A stretch of DNA of 64,000 nucleotides from Odoribacter sp. AF15-53 (GCF_003479425.1 NZ_QUHC01000006.1:86733-150732), one strand, 5' to 3'. Positions 18,801 through 27,715 are shown, counted from the first letter of the stretch. Numbers and translations are program-made. Notes: generated from the letters alone by a model not told the origin.

Positions 18801-19208
18801 CACCGTTCCGGATACTTTAATGTTTACCGTTTCCTTTTTTTCCGGTTCATCCGGCCGAACAATGATCAAATTTCCATCAAACTCGAATGTCATTCCCGTA
18901 TTTTTCAATACTTTCCGCAAAACACTTTCCACGGCTTCATCATTTGCCTGAACAGAAAATGTTCCAAGTTTTTGGGTTTGTTCCGTGTTAAACACGAAAT
19001 ACAAATTCGTCTGTTTCTGAATCTCGTTAAACAAGACTTTCATCGAAACATTACTCAAATCCAAATTCACTTTTTGTTGTTGAGCGACCGTTGATGCCGA
19101 TAAGCCCAAAGTGAAACACAGCATGAATGAAATACAAAGTTTCATTGCTAACAAAAATTTTTTGTTCTCATACCCATTAAACCATAGGTATAATCGTTTT
19201 TTTTGCAT
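15801..19208 (-). CDS. SusC/RagA TonB-dependent outer membrane transporter with STN domain, locus A
   Basis: The 1135-residue protein has a long basic N-region before the signal core (MKLCISFMLCFTLGLSASTVAQ). It then has an STN domain (about 45-115; SMKVLFNEIQKQTNLYFVFN), a carboxypeptidase-regulatory-like domain (about 130-210; VSGTVKDEKGEFLPGVTILL), a TonB-box-like stretch (DEVVVTGIYQRKKESFTGST), the plug (TILKDAASTAIYGSKAANGV) and the barrel to the C-terminal Phe. The STN domain marks it as a signalling transporter acting through FecR. The subfamily (VVTGI...KESFTG, SDYNLMNAAEKLEFE) is the same as in loci B and D and differs from locus C. ATG 19208 follows the shared leader form ACAAATTTATG. 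Confidence 0.93.
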   Translation of the reverse strand: MQKKRLYLWFNGYENKKFLLAMKLCISFMLCFTLGLSASTVAQQQKVNLDLSNVSMKVLFNEIQKQTNLYFVFNTEQTQKLGTFSVQANDEAVESVLRKVLKNTGMTFEFDGNLIIVRPDEPEKKETVNIKVSGTVKDEKGEFLPGVTILLKGTRIGTVTDLDGKFNFELPKQDSLVLVFSFIGYKQLEVRVNNENTKPLSIVMKEDVTEVDEVVVTGIYQRKKESFTGSTATFKKEELKMVGSQNLIQSLKTLDPSFAIMENNQFGSDPNRLPDIEIRGKTSVIGLKEQFGTDPNQPLFILDGFETTLQVVTDLNMERVESVTILKDAASTAIYGSKAANGVVVIETKRPEQGKFKISYVGDFSISMPDLSDYNLMNAAEKLEFEKLAGYYTASSSGSTGSRMTQQVLDSLYNSRRAEVSRGVNTYWLHEPLRVGFSHKHNLYAEGGDEAVRYGLGINYNNISGVMKQSSRNIIGGNFDLSYRKGKISFANKFSLDYNKAENPIVPFSEFSRANPYYRKTDENGKIERYLDHFVIPNTNTTYSVGNPLWNASLNNLDEEDQFSFRNNLNLEWRIMSSLYLRGRLGIGKGVKKTEKFVSPQHSSFDNYTQDKKGRYTSTTVSEFYYDGDLTLTYGALLREVHQVNAVLGTNLRSSLSTSEGYTVTGFPNGNFTKPPFSNGFTEGSKPTYSESESRSHSIYFNGGYAYDNRYLLDVNFRLDGSSAFGSNKRYTETWAVGLAWNLHNELFLRDVNWISLFKIRASIGNPGNQNFSSYQSETSYSFNTWMQSSFGTSVLIDAIGNPNLKWQKTLDKNIGIDVSLLSNRLNLNMDYFIKDTDPLLVYITVPSSVGITSVGTNMGSQLTKGINGTLKYSPIYRPSERINWTLSVNFRWQKARYENIGNSLEKLNEANREEGDVSGDGSYRDKNTSLTRYYDGGDPNSLWAVRSLGIDPSTGREVFIKKDGTYTFEYDVKDEVIVGNSQPKLEGVLGSTLYYKGFSFSFYFRYKLGADVFNNAMYTKVENISESSLKYNQDKRALYDRWQKAGDRAQFKGISLTETTKISSRFVQRENVLSGESISAGYDFNPKKLAKLGVSAVRVQANMNDIFRISSVKEERGIDYPFARTMSMSLSVTF

Positions 19209-19282
19209 AAATTTGTAATTATAATTAATACTTGTGACTCGTCAGTTTTCCTAGGACCACGTGTCACGTTATTATCATTAAG

Positions 19283-19308
19283 ACGGGGGATGCGCTAACA
19301 TTCTCCGT
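19283..19308 (-). terminator. Hairpin between fecR and susC, locus A
   Basis: ACGGGGGATG (19283-19292) pairs with CATTCTCCGT (19299-19308), with two G-U pairs and a 6-base loop, four bases past the fecR stop. All four loci have a hairpin at this place, so it probably separates fecR and susC expression. Confidence 0.55.
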
Positions 19309-19311
19309 TTT

Positions 19312-20475
19312 TCATTTTGTAACTGTTATTGTTTTGCCTTTTACAATAAAATTCACACCAACCATTTTACTAATAGCCTTCAATATAGTATCCACATCTT
19401 CATACTTTTCCATATATCCGGTAAAATGATAATTTTTCACAACCTCACTTCCATAAAACACGTCAACATTATACCAACGGGACAACCGATTCAAGATTTC
19501 CTCCAAACTTTCATCCTCGAATACCAATCTTCCGTCCCGCCAAGCCGTGTAAGCACTCGTGTTTACTGCCCTAATCCGTTTAAACGTTCCATCGTTATCA
19601 AACTCGGCTAACTCAGAGGGGTTCATAATATACTCTTTATCTGCCCCCACACCACGTATACCCACTTTACCGGAAACCAACACGGCTTGTGTACCTTGTG
19701 TGCTGTACGTGTTTACATTAAAAGAGGTCCCGTAGACCTTTATCCGTACCGTGTTTGTCACCACGTAGAAAGGTCTTTCCGAATCCTTTGCAACCTCGAA
19801 ATAAGCCTCCCCGGATAAACGAACTTCTCGTTTCTTCTCATCGAATAACACAGGATATTTCAGCTCGGAAGACGCATTCAAATATACCCGACTCCCGTCA
19901 GATAGAGTTATTGTATACTCACCTCCCCGAGGAGTTTTCAATGTATTATACTGTAATACAGAAGCTGCCTTTGCCGTATTCTGGTAAACGATTCCGGTTT
20001 GCCCGTTCGTCACAGTAATATTCTCCTGTACATGAATGTCTTCCTGTTTAGAAGGTAATAATACGATCGTCTCTCCCCCCGAAGTAGTTAAAGTCGCCTT
20101 ATATTCGCCCGGTACAATTTTAGACTCCATCGCAACAAGCTGCGGTTTCATGGAATTCTTTTCTTTCTGTAACCAATAAATTCCCCCCAATAGGGGAATC
20201 ATTATTATGGCCACATATTTAAATACCTGACGGATACGATATATTCTCTGCCTGGAACGAACATAAACCATGTAATTTTTCAATTCCTTTTCCTCTCTTT
20301 CCACGGAAGAAACAGGCCCACTCGTCAAGTTCCACGCTTTTTTCAATTGATTAAAATAGGCCTCATTCTCCGAATCAGCATTGATCCAGCGAGCCAAATT
20401 CTGGATTTCTTCCGGAGTCGCGACTCCATCCAAAACTTTTAATATCAATTCGTCTTTACTTGATTCTTGTGTCAT
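19312..20475 (-). CDS. FecR-family anti-sigma factor, locus A
   Basis: The 387-residue protein has a cytoplasmic N-terminal part (about 1-85; LKVLDGVATPEEIQNLARWI), one transmembrane helix (about 86-105; YVAIIMIPLLGGIYWL), a FecR periplasmic domain (about 175-275; TPRGGEYTITLSDGSRVYLN, then LKYPVLFDEKKREVRLSGEA), and a DUF4974-type C-terminal region (RLSRWYNVDVFYGSE). It should hold the ECF sigma factor and release it when SusC signals through its STN domain. It follows the sigma gene by 56 bp. The order sigma, fecR, susC is the usual one. Confidence 0.92.
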   Translation of the reverse strand: MTQESSKDELILKVLDGVATPEEIQNLARWINADSENEAYFNQLKKAWNLTSGPVSSVEREEKELKNYMVYVRSRQRIYRIRQVFKYVAIIMIPLLGGIYWLQKEKNSMKPQLVAMESKIVPGEYKATLTTSGGETIVLLPSKQEDIHVQENITVTNGQTGIVYQNTAKAASVLQYNTLKTPRGGEYTITLSDGSRVYLNASSELKYPVLFDEKKREVRLSGEAYFEVAKDSERPFYVVTNTVRIKVYGTSFNVNTYSTQGTQAVLVSGKVGIRGVGADKEYIMNPSELAEFDNDGTFKRIRAVNTSAYTAWRDGRLVFEDESLEEILNRLSRWYNVDVFYGSEVVKNYHFTGYMEKYEDVDTILKAISKMVGVNFIVKGKTITVTK

Positions 20476-20531
20476 TTTTTATGCGTTATATCTCTATAAC
20501 GACTAAAGACGAATTTACCCCTAGAGATTTC

Positions 20532-21116
20532 TTATAAATTTTGAAAAAAAATCACGCACAATAACCAACCTAACTCTTTTCGCAAACGAACAAAAGCCGT
20601 CGTCATCTGTGCTTCAACGGTTTTTATAGAAATTCCCAGTTGTCCTGCTATTTGTTTATTTGAAAGACCTTCCACTTTACTCAACACGAATATTTCCCGA
20701 CAGCGTTCCGGTAGTTTATCTACCGCATCTTGAATTGCCCCTTTCAGATCCTCGTCCAACAAAGCCAATTCCGCTTCCGGGGTTTCAATCACTTTCGAAA
20801 AATAGAAATCCAATAATTCTTGATTAACGTAATTTGTCTCCACCTTTCGATGCTTTATTGCATCCAGACAACTGTTATATACCGATTTATATAAATATGA
20901 CCTCAACTGAAATCCCTCCCTTAATTCTTTCCGACGCTCGAATAAACGACAAAATATCTCTTGTACCACATCATTCGCAGCCTCGGGATCTTTCAATATC
21001 CGTCCGGCATAATTTAGCAAAGGATTATAATACATACGAAACACGTGGGCAAAAGCTTGTTCTTTCCCATTGCGAAGTTCTATAATTAATTGTTCCGAAT
21101 TATAATCCAATTCCAT
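20532..21116 (-). CDS. ECF sigma-70 factor, locus A
   Basis: The 194-residue protein has sigma region 2 (about 10-80; NPLLNYAGRILKDPEAANDVVQEIF) and region 4 (about 130-185; LPERCREIFVLSKVEGLSNK, then QIAGQLGISIKTVEAQMTTA). It is the FecI-type class common in Bacteroidota and the partner of the next gene, fecR. It starts at ATG 21116, with a -7 box 38 bases upstream, in a 71-bp gap after the locus B large membrane-protein gene. No terminator is visible in that gap, so read-through from locus B is possible. Confidence 0.93.
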   Translation of the reverse strand: MELDYNSEQLIIELRNGKEQAFAHVFRMYYNPLLNYAGRILKDPEAANDVVQEIFCRLFERRKELREGFQLRSYLYKSVYNSCLDAIKHRKVETNYVNQELLDFYFSKVIETPEAELALLDEDLKGAIQDAVDKLPERCREIFVLSKVEGLSNKQIAGQLGISIKTVEAQMTTAFVRLRKELGWLLCVIFFQNL

Positions 21117-21153
21117 ATATCCCTAAATAAAAGTAACTCAGGTTCACATGGTA

Positions 21154-21161
21154 CAAATATA
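21154..21161 (-). promoter_or_regulatory. -7 box for the locus A sigma gene
   Basis: Minus-strand TATATTTG matches TAnnTTTG, 37 bases ahead of the ATG. It implies that the sigma gene is read from a housekeeping promoter. Confidence 0.55.
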
Positions 21162-21187
21162 CAACAATCTTCGGATAAAAAAATGTT

Positions 21188-24100
21188 CTAATCTTTCACC
21201 CACTTCACGGCGTCCGCCACGATAGCTTGTTTATACATACCCGTAATCATCATCCCATTCACAACCACAGAAGTCTTTTCACCCTCCTTTATCGCCTCTC
21301 CCCTATCGTCCAAAACAACCTTGGCTTCCCCTTTCTCAAAATGATATTTGCCCAAAGAAACCCAGCCTATTGGAACTTCAGCCGGTTCAACTTGCACTTC
21401 CGTTCCCTCTTCTCGATCATAAACCGTATAGTATCGTACTCCACCTTTTTTCCTTGCTTGCAACGATAATCCCATTTTAAAAAACTCTCCATTATAAAAG
21501 AATACTTCGTAGATCCCTTTCTCGGGTATTTGGGCCGTCCATTCAGCTTTATATTTCCCCGTCCCCACTCCTTTACAATACGCATCATGCACAATCTTTC
21601 CATAAAAACGATTATCGACCATTTGAGTCCAACGTTCAAAATTACTTTTTACCGGTTCCCAAGATTTCGTTCCTCCCCGGAACATATGAAACAATTTCTC
21701 TCCCTGAGGTTCAATCAATTTAAATCCGGGATCTCGATTATCCACGATAATTTCACCGGGCCGAGGTTGAAACACGGAAGAATCTGCCGTGAATACGCCC
21801 GTTAATGTATCGCCATCGAAGGGACGCATTTCATCACTCAGAACCCATCTTCCCATAGGCAAGTTTTGCGCCAAAGGATAAGTTATCATTAAACCGGGAT
21901 AATCCATCTTAACACGAATCTCTTTGCATTCATGTCCACGAATTAAAAAACGAGAGGTTTTCTCTCCTTTTATTTTAGCACCATGAGCGATCAGCACACT
22001 TTCCAAATCTCCAGGATTATAAACCTTAAATCGAGCAAACGATGGTTTAGTCCTTCTACTTTCATTATCCTCTTCCGGCAATTCCGTTAACACGCAATCA
22101 CCTAATAATAACACGGGTAAATGATCACTTTCATACCATATGCCTAATCGTTCTTTTAAGTTCACCCCGAACTCTTTCCCATATTCCTCGCAAAACAGAT
22201 TGATATCTATTGTTTCAAATAAATGTTTTTCCAAGAAATGCTTGTAAAAATGAATAAACTTTTCTTCAGACTGTTCATATTTTAAACGTTCTCTCAATTC
22301 ATAGGTTTTCCATTCTATAACCTCTTTCAACAACTTAGAAGAAATATGTTTATCCGTGAATGCCTGCTCTAGGCTATGATTCTGCAAGTAATTCATCACA
22401 TCGCTCACTCTTTCCGGAGCCTGCAGTGCTGCACTTGAAAAATCAATGGGTACTCCTAGTATTCTGATCACTTCATGTATAGCAGGAAATTCCTTCGAAG
22501 TCATAAAAAAGGTATTTCCACTAAACAATGGGGTTATATCACATAATTCTGATCTAAAAATCATCCTGTAGTCTTGAATTAAGTTATTCGTTGCCACGGC
22601 ATCCCATTCTTCACCATTGGGTTGACCTATATTCAAAAAAGGGAAATTTGCCATTCGCTCTTTCAACAGGACCATCCCGGCTTGTAAGTATTCATCTCCT
22701 AATGCCCACCCCCTAGGAAACCTCGCATAGGAAACCGGCGTTTCCGTCATAATAAACCACTCATACGGATAACGCCCTAACGGACTGTAGATCTCGGGAT
22801 TCTCTCCATCAATCTCCCCCTTTTTCCTCCAGACTTCCTGTGCTTTTTTCTTGTATTCAGCCTCCATCTGGCAATACGAGGATTCCGTCATAAATTTAAT
22901 ATCTCTTATCACGGTCTTAATCACGTTCTCCGGAGCGGCAAAAGCTTGAAGCAAAGGAGCACTCTCTTTAAAAAAGAAAATATCATATCGTGTCCCATCT
23001 ACTTCTATCGAACGATTTTCATACTCGGCTATAGATAAACTGATTCCTTGCAAAGCATGCTTATGCTGAAACAAAGTCTGCCCATTCATCCGTTCAGGAA
23101 TCCCTTGAGAAACAGCTGATCTTCCTATCGCATGATCCACGGTCAACGAATAACGGGTAAAATCAACCTGACGATCATATAAGGAAGACAAGTTCACGGG
23201 AGCCACACTTTGGGGATACCACAAACACTCGGGTTGTAATAACGTTACCTCTTCTCCCACGAAAGCCTGTTTGTTCCCAAACCGATAGATACTGACACTA
23301 TTTGCCTTCGTATCGTAATACTCTTTATCAGACAAATCCAGATAACAAACCCGCTCATCAATACATCCTTCATATTCCATCCTGATATTTAACGTATCAT
23401 CCGGTTGTATCATCCGGCTTATTTCAATCACCTGTTCATCCCGCTTGTATTGCACCTCTTCCCCCTCGCATGTCAAACGAGTAATCATTAAAGAGGGATT
23501 TAGATACATCACTATTGACGGCAGTTCCTGCCCCGAATTATTACGAACTTTCATATGGCTGGAGGCCTCCATACTCCCCACGCACTCTTTAAAAGAAATA
23601 TCATGTTCCAAAACATGCACTTTCATCTTATCATCATGCCGGATATAGGCCTGCCTATACATCTCCCTCTGTTTTGTCCCCCGGATAAAATACCCTTCAT
23701 AACTAACACCGGCAAATATCGCTATGCCCAAACCAATCGTACCGATCAAAAACAAGACATTCTTCTTTTCCGCTTCTCCGGTCAAACGTTCCGCACAAAA
23801 AACGGAATAAACCAATAAAGCCCCACCCAAACTTAAAAACACAAGCCTTTGTAATAAAAATAAGTTCATATTCACCAACCCGACTTCCGGTGAAAATACT
23901 GCGGGAATCGTTTTTGCCAACGGATCCATTAGTCCGTGTAACCATCCCTCACTTCCAATCATGATTGCAATTAAAGCCAATAACACCAACACAGCTATCC
24001 CTTGTGAACGAATCCAATAGCTTACAAACATAGAAACACCTAAAAAAAAGATCAAGGAAGGAATTGTCAATGTCAAAAAATAAAATAAATACATACTAGT

Positions 24101-24547
24101 ATCAAAAGCCCACGGTCTAATCAATAGATGTAACATCATTGTTACTAACACCGAAATGATATTCAACAAGATAATCATTCCTCCTATTCCCAAAGCTCGC
24201 CCCCACATCAATTCTCCATTCGTGGATGGCCTTGTCCACAACGGCTCCATTGTCGTCAGCCGAGAACGCTTTTCCAATTCCACCACAAAAAATACAATCA
24301 ATAATGCTTGCAGAAAATTAAAAAGATAAGCATTCATATAAGGAGTACACGAAGGCAATGCTCTCAAATACCACAAGTATGGACCAGCACCCCAACTATA
24401 TTCCTCGGTAACATCAATATCTCCTATCAAAAATTGAAAACATGCCACTCCCGCCACGCCTAGAATAGCAAAGATAAGGAACATCCAGCTCCTTCGTAAC
24501 AATTTTGCCTCATAGCGGGCAACCATCATGATTCTTTTAGTACTCAT
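21188..24547 (-). CDS. Large fusion: ABC-2-like permease + M1-like part without HExxH + golvesin-like C-terminus
   Basis: The 1119-residue protein has about seven hydrophobic helices in residues 1-300 (SWMFLIFAILGVAGVACFQF; LIVFFVVELEKRSRLTTMEP), laid out like ABC-2 type permeases. Next is a beta-rich region (about 310-560) resembling the N-terminal part of M1 aminopeptidases (VRNNSGQELPSIVMYLNPSL). A helical region (about 560-800) follows where M1 enzymes carry HExxH; no HExxH is present. The C-terminal about 170 residues resemble a golvesin-type beta domain (DNRFYGKIVHDAYCKGVGTG ... ADAVKWVKD). No ABC ATPase gene is in the window. It is the last gene of the locus B run, 99 bp after the mini regulatory-domain gene. 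It is homologous in layout to 41886-45263 and to the relic at 54492-54640. Confidence 0.75.
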   Translation of the reverse strand: MSTKRIMMVARYEAKLLRRSWMFLIFAILGVAGVACFQFLIGDIDVTEEYSWGAGPYLWYLRALPSCTPYMNAYLFNFLQALLIVFFVVELEKRSRLTTMEPLWTRPSTNGELMWGRALGIGGMIILLNIISVLVTMMLHLLIRPWAFDTSMYLFYFLTLTIPSLIFFLGVSMFVSYWIRSQGIAVLVLLALIAIMIGSEGWLHGLMDPLAKTIPAVFSPEVGLVNMNLFLLQRLVFLSLGGALLVYSVFCAERLTGEAEKKNVLFLIGTIGLGIAIFAGVSYEGYFIRGTKQREMYRQAYIRHDDKMKVHVLEHDISFKECVGSMEASSHMKVRNNSGQELPSIVMYLNPSLMITRLTCEGEEVQYKRDEQVIEISRMIQPDDTLNIRMEYEGCIDERVCYLDLSDKEYYDTKANSVSIYRFGNKQAFVGEEVTLLQPECLWYPQSVAPVNLSSLYDRQVDFTRYSLTVDHAIGRSAVSQGIPERMNGQTLFQHKHALQGISLSIAEYENRSIEVDGTRYDIFFFKESAPLLQAFAAPENVIKTVIRDIKFMTESSYCQMEAEYKKKAQEVWRKKGEIDGENPEIYSPLGRYPYEWFIMTETPVSYARFPRGWALGDEYLQAGMVLLKERMANFPFLNIGQPNGEEWDAVATNNLIQDYRMIFRSELCDITPLFSGNTFFMTSKEFPAIHEVIRILGVPIDFSSAALQAPERVSDVMNYLQNHSLEQAFTDKHISSKLLKEVIEWKTYELRERLKYEQSEEKFIHFYKHFLEKHLFETIDINLFCEEYGKEFGVNLKERLGIWYESDHLPVLLLGDCVLTELPEEDNESRRTKPSFARFKVYNPGDLESVLIAHGAKIKGEKTSRFLIRGHECKEIRVKMDYPGLMITYPLAQNLPMGRWVLSDEMRPFDGDTLTGVFTADSSVFQPRPGEIIVDNRDPGFKLIEPQGEKLFHMFRGGTKSWEPVKSNFERWTQMVDNRFYGKIVHDAYCKGVGTGKYKAEWTAQIPEKGIYEVFFYNGEFFKMGLSLQARKKGGVRYYTVYDREEGTEVQVEPAEVPIGWVSLGKYHFEKGEAKVVLDDRGEAIKEGEKTSVVVNGMMITGMYKQAIVADAVKWVKD

Positions 24548-24646
24548 AATTAAACGTTTTAATTCCTACAAACAGACCTTTTTTGTACCCTACCATATAG
24601 CAAGAACAACATCCGATTAACACACGTAACAAATACACCTATATCT

Positions 24647-24997
24647 TCATTTTTCCAGAAGTTCAATAACCATCCCATCATGTAGAGAATCCACCGCCAC
24701 TCGCTTAACATAAAAAACCAAGCAAGGAAATTCCAATGTATCGCCTACTAAAAGACCTTTCAGCAAAACCTCACATTGTCCCTCTTCATCCGTTGCTGTC
24801 ACCAGCAATCGGCAACGAGTATCCACGACATATACGCCATACAGTGGTGCAGAAAAACCATCGGTCACGGTCAAACACACGGTCTTTCCCTGTACTTGAG
24901 CATCAGCCTCCCGCCAACAAAATAAGAAAGACGCTAATATCGTAACCGAGTAAATTATTATTCTATTCATCATTCCTTTTAAAGATCTCTTTTTCAT
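24647..24997 (-). CDS. Small secreted protein with one carboxypeptidase-regulatory-like domain
   Basis: The 116-residue product has an N-terminal basic stretch and a signal-like core (IIYSVTILASFLFCWREADA), then a single beta domain: TVCLTVTDGFSAPLYGVYVV, then TDEEGQCEVLLKGLLVGDTL. This pattern (a variable ligand loop, T-D-E-x-G and L-x-x-G-D-x-L) is that of the CarboxypepD_reg-like domain usually found at the front of SusC proteins, here on its own. It lies 34 bp after the DUF1573 lipoprotein gene and ahead of the large fusion gene, all on the same strand. Its role is unknown; an adaptor or surface plug is possible. Confidence 0.65.
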   Translation of the reverse strand: MKKRSLKGMMNRIIIYSVTILASFLFCWREADAQVQGKTVCLTVTDGFSAPLYGVYVVDTRCRLLVTATDEEGQCEVLLKGLLVGDTLEFPCLVFYVKRVAVDSLHDGMVIELLEK

Positions 24998-25031
24998 AAG
25001 TTTGTTATTAGTAGTTACATTTACAATCTTC

Positions 25032-26090
25032 TTATATAACCACTCCTTTTATATGCAAAGGAATGATCTTATTGCTTTTAGATATTGTTAAAAATATTCC
25101 TTTCATAAACACCCCTTTAGAGGAAGGTTTATATATCACTTTTACAGTTCCAATTTTTTGAGGTAATACTGGTTTTGTATCCCAAATAATTTCCATACAA
25201 TCACAGGATTGTTTTATACTTTCAATTATTATCGGAAAAGGATTATTATTCTTAAATAGGAACGAACACTCCATATTATCTTCACTAGATATACGACCAA
25301 AGTCATGTATTGTCTTTTCAAAAGAAATTGAAGTAACAATATCTAGTTCTTCAGTTGGGGCACAAATTTTCTCTTTTATCGAATTATACAATAAATTATC
25401 AAAACGATCATTCATCTTTAAGGCTCGATCTGTATATTCTGTAAAACGAATTGTATCTCCTAATCTTTTATAGATTTGAGATCCTATATACAAATTATAA
25501 AAATAAGGTTGGATCTCTATTGATGCTTCAATCTCATCTTTTGCTTTTCCTAAATCCTCACTTTTTAAAGCAAGAAAAGCATTCATCGTCTTTTTTATTA
25601 AACCGACATAACATGTATCATTTAAAGCGAATCTATTACGAGAGTTTGAAACAAAACCACGATATGCCTCAATTTTATCCAACATTAATGTTAAGTCCCT
25701 TGCAGTTCTATTTCCTATTATCGATGCCTCTAACATACCACTTTTAGAAAAAACAACAATCATCGGAAAACTATACTCATATAGTAACTGTGGTATAAAT
25801 TTATCCTCGTTTAAATCAACATATTGTTCTACACACACATATTTATCAGACATTCTTTGCAATAATTTTCTATCATTAAAAGCGTCCTCTTGTAGTAAAT
25901 CACACGAAATACAATCTTTCATTCGAATAAAAAAAAGTACATGATCTTTATCGATCAATGAGGTATCACCAAAAATTTCCTCAAAACTTTTATTTTCAAA
26001 TACAATATTGGAATGATGACGTACACATCCAAAACATAATAATATGAATAATATATATATAACTTCTTTCATTCTCACAAATAATATCAT
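25032..26090 (-). CDS. Lipoprotein with thioredoxin-like N-terminus and DUF1573 C-terminus
   Basis: The 352-residue protein has a lipobox ending LCFGC, then a thioredoxin-fold part with the Cys pair CISC in FIRMKDCISCDLLQEDAF and a FPMIVVFSKSG cis-Pro strand. The middle has TPR-like helices (EIEASIEIQPYFYNLYIGSQ). The C-terminal about 95 residues fit DUF1573 (HDFGRISSEDNMECSFLFKN, then SCDCMEIIWD). The ATG at 26090 overlaps the upstream stop (ATGA), so the genes are coupled; ATG 26072 is an alternative. Base composition is strongly AT-rich, unlike the neighbouring SusCD genes. It probably acts on thiols at the outer membrane. Confidence 0.75.
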   Translation of the reverse strand: MILFVRMKEVIYILFILLCFGCVRHHSNIVFENKSFEEIFGDTSLIDKDHVLFFIRMKDCISCDLLQEDAFNDRKLLQRMSDKYVCVEQYVDLNEDKFIPQLLYEYSFPMIVVFSKSGMLEASIIGNRTARDLTLMLDKIEAYRGFVSNSRNRFALNDTCYVGLIKKTMNAFLALKSEDLGKAKDEIEASIEIQPYFYNLYIGSQIYKRLGDTIRFTEYTDRALKMNDRFDNLLYNSIKEKICAPTEELDIVTSISFEKTIHDFGRISSEDNMECSFLFKNNNPFPIIIESIKQSCDCMEIIWDTKPVLPQKIGTVKVIYKPSSKGVFMKGIFLTISKSNKIIPLHIKGVVI

Positions 26091-26563
26091 TTCAATAAAT
26101 TATCATATTGGCAACGTACTTTTTTATCAATAAAGGGATTCCCTGAGACTACAATTTGGTTGTCTTTATTTATTAAAAACACTTCTATTCTGGATTCTTT
26201 AAATAATTGATTAGTTCGCATTAAAGAATAAGTTGTATCAACAAAAAGTTCTCCACTTACGACCTGATTAAATTTCATTAGATTACCTTTAAATGTTACA
26301 GGATCGCCTGTCATGACGAAATAATACAATGGACATTTGTACTCATTCTTCCCTTTAAGAAAATTCATATTTAATTCTACAAAATCGCCAATGCACAAAG
26401 AACACCCGCCATCAATTATACATACGATTCTATAAGCTACGGAATCATTTTTTATTTGGTTCTGAAACTCACCAAGTTCTATATGTTGTAATTCTCTATT
26501 TGATTTATTACCACAACCACAAGAAAGTATTACACCGCAAAAAACAAAAAACTTTTTAATCAT
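26087..26563 (-). CDS. Small lipoprotein with a Cys pair, thioredoxin-like
   Basis: From ATG 26563 the product is 158 residues, with signal MIKKFFVFCGVILSC and a lipid-attachment Cys. ATG 26563 comes one base after the stop of the beta-propeller gene; ATG 26575 is an alternative that overlaps it. The frame extends further only to a TTG. The mature part has IVCIIDGGCSLCIGDFVELN, a CxxC that could be a thioredoxin-like active site, and a strand with IEVFLINKDNQIVVSGNPF as in Trx-fold lipoproteins. It sits in a tight AT-rich run of four genes. I do not recognise a named family. Confidence 0.65.
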   Translation of the reverse strand: MIKKFFVFCGVILSCGCGNKSNRELQHIELGEFQNQIKNDSVAYRIVCIIDGGCSLCIGDFVELNMNFLKGKNEYKCPLYYFVMTGDPVTFKGNLMKFNQVVSGELFVDTTYSLMRTNQLFKESRIEVFLINKDNQIVVSGNPFIDKKVRCQYDNLLK

Positions 26564-26564
26564 T

Positions 26565-27662
26565 TCAAAGTTCATAATATACAAATTTAGGATCAAATTG
26601 ACGATTCTCTTTCACTGTACAATAGAAATATTTTCCTTCACTATCCATTGAAAAAGCATACACATAACGATCTAAAACATATCGACATAACAACTCTCCA
26701 TCCCAACTCAGTTTATATATTTCACTTTTATCTAAAATCACATCTGGGAGTTCTCTTTTTCCTTTATAATTTTGATTCCCCAATAACAAATAAACACAAC
26801 TATCTGTTGTAACAGCTGCGCCATATCCTGAATACACTCCATTTCTCACCACTAATGGCAAACTGCCCCTCCCTTCTTCTCCCACAACATATTCAACATC
26901 ATAATGATAAGGACCACTATATGATTTCAATAAACTTAAATCATCTCTCTTATAAATATCAAACCGATCTTCTCCATCTAATACACACCATAAACGATTT
27001 TTAGTCGAATCACTAAACATTATCACCTTATTTATATTTGACAAGTAATATTTGTACTCCCAAGACTTTGAATAAGTACTATTTGTAATATCAAACTCAT
27101 CTTTCTTCACAAATACAAAACGGTTTACGTTATTATCCAAGTCTTTAACAATGGAATAGTATTTATTTTGTGCTAAATATCTTGTTTCATCATATTTACA
27201 AAAACTCGGAACATTCGTATATCCAGAGAAGTATATCTTTTTAAAAGAATAAGTATCTTTATATTTTAATAAAGAATCAACATTGATTTCAACGATAGAA
27301 TTAGTTATTACATTATAAAGATAGAAGATAGAAGATACATTTGTTTCATCCAAAACGACTCTTGCATGGGAAAACTGGTTCGCATTCAGTCCTTTCTGTG
27401 CAAAATCCATAATCTTTTGTTTACTATTCAGGCTATACATTTCAACAAAATAACCTCCATTTCCTCTTGTTGTCACTAAGACCAAGGAATCATGTAAAAC
27501 ATGATAAGACAAAGAATTAGCAACTTGGATATTAATGGAATTCGATGTACAATATTTTGTTCTAGAAAAATCCTCTAATTCGAAATAAGATAATTTGACA
27601 TCCTTATTTTTCTTACATGAAACTAAAAAAACTAATAATAAAAAACATAATATTCGCCTCAT
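26565..27662 (-). CDS. Six-bladed beta-propeller lipoprotein (BF3164/TolB-like)
   Basis: The product is about 365 residues with a lipobox ending VFLVSC, and no membrane segment after it. A repeat of four-stranded blades is suggested by FVEMYSLNSKQKIMDFAQKG and NANQFSHARVVLD, which resembles the conserved stretch of BF3164/TolB-like six-bladed lipoproteins. I chose ATG 27662 because the frame otherwise starts at a TTG. In Bacteroides such lipoproteins occur next to small secreted peptides, as here (peptide at 27716-28027). A hairpin separates the two. No enzymatic motif is seen. Confidence 0.7.
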   Translation of the reverse strand: MRRILCFLLLVFLVSCKKNKDVKLSYFELEDFSRTKYCTSNSINIQVANSLSYHVLHDSLVLVTTRGNGGYFVEMYSLNSKQKIMDFAQKGLNANQFSHARVVLDETNVSSIFYLYNVITNSIVEINVDSLLKYKDTYSFKKIYFSGYTNVPSFCKYDETRYLAQNKYYSIVKDLDNNVNRFVFVKKDEFDITNSTYSKSWEYKYYLSNINKVIMFSDSTKNRLWCVLDGEDRFDIYKRDDLSLLKSYSGPYHYDVEYVVGEEGRGSLPLVVRNGVYSGYGAAVTTDSCVYLLLGNQNYKGKRELPDVILDKSEIYKLSWDGELLCRYVLDRYVYAFSMDSEGKYFYCTVKENRQFDPKFVYYEL

Positions 27663-27677
27663 AAACAATACATTTTA

Positions 27678-27705
27678 TATAGGGAGCACTAATCTGCTCC
27701 CTATA
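27678..27705 (-). terminator. Strong hairpin after the small peptide gene, locus B
   Basis: TATAGGGAGCA (27678-27688) and TGCTCCCTATA (27695-27705) form a perfect 11-bp stem with a 6-base loop, 11 bases past the peptide stop. It probably ends most transcripts or protects the peptide mRNA, giving more peptide than downstream products. A similar hairpin follows the other peptide gene at 41806-41840. Confidence 0.7.
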
Positions 27706-27715
27706 AATTAAAACT

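Noticed and set aside
21154..21187. TTTCACCC-like bases at the end of the 21188-24547 gene
   Set aside because: CTTTCACCCAC at 21193-21203 is the codons for the last residues of the fusion on the opposite strand, and no GAATTGT block lies 12 bases on.
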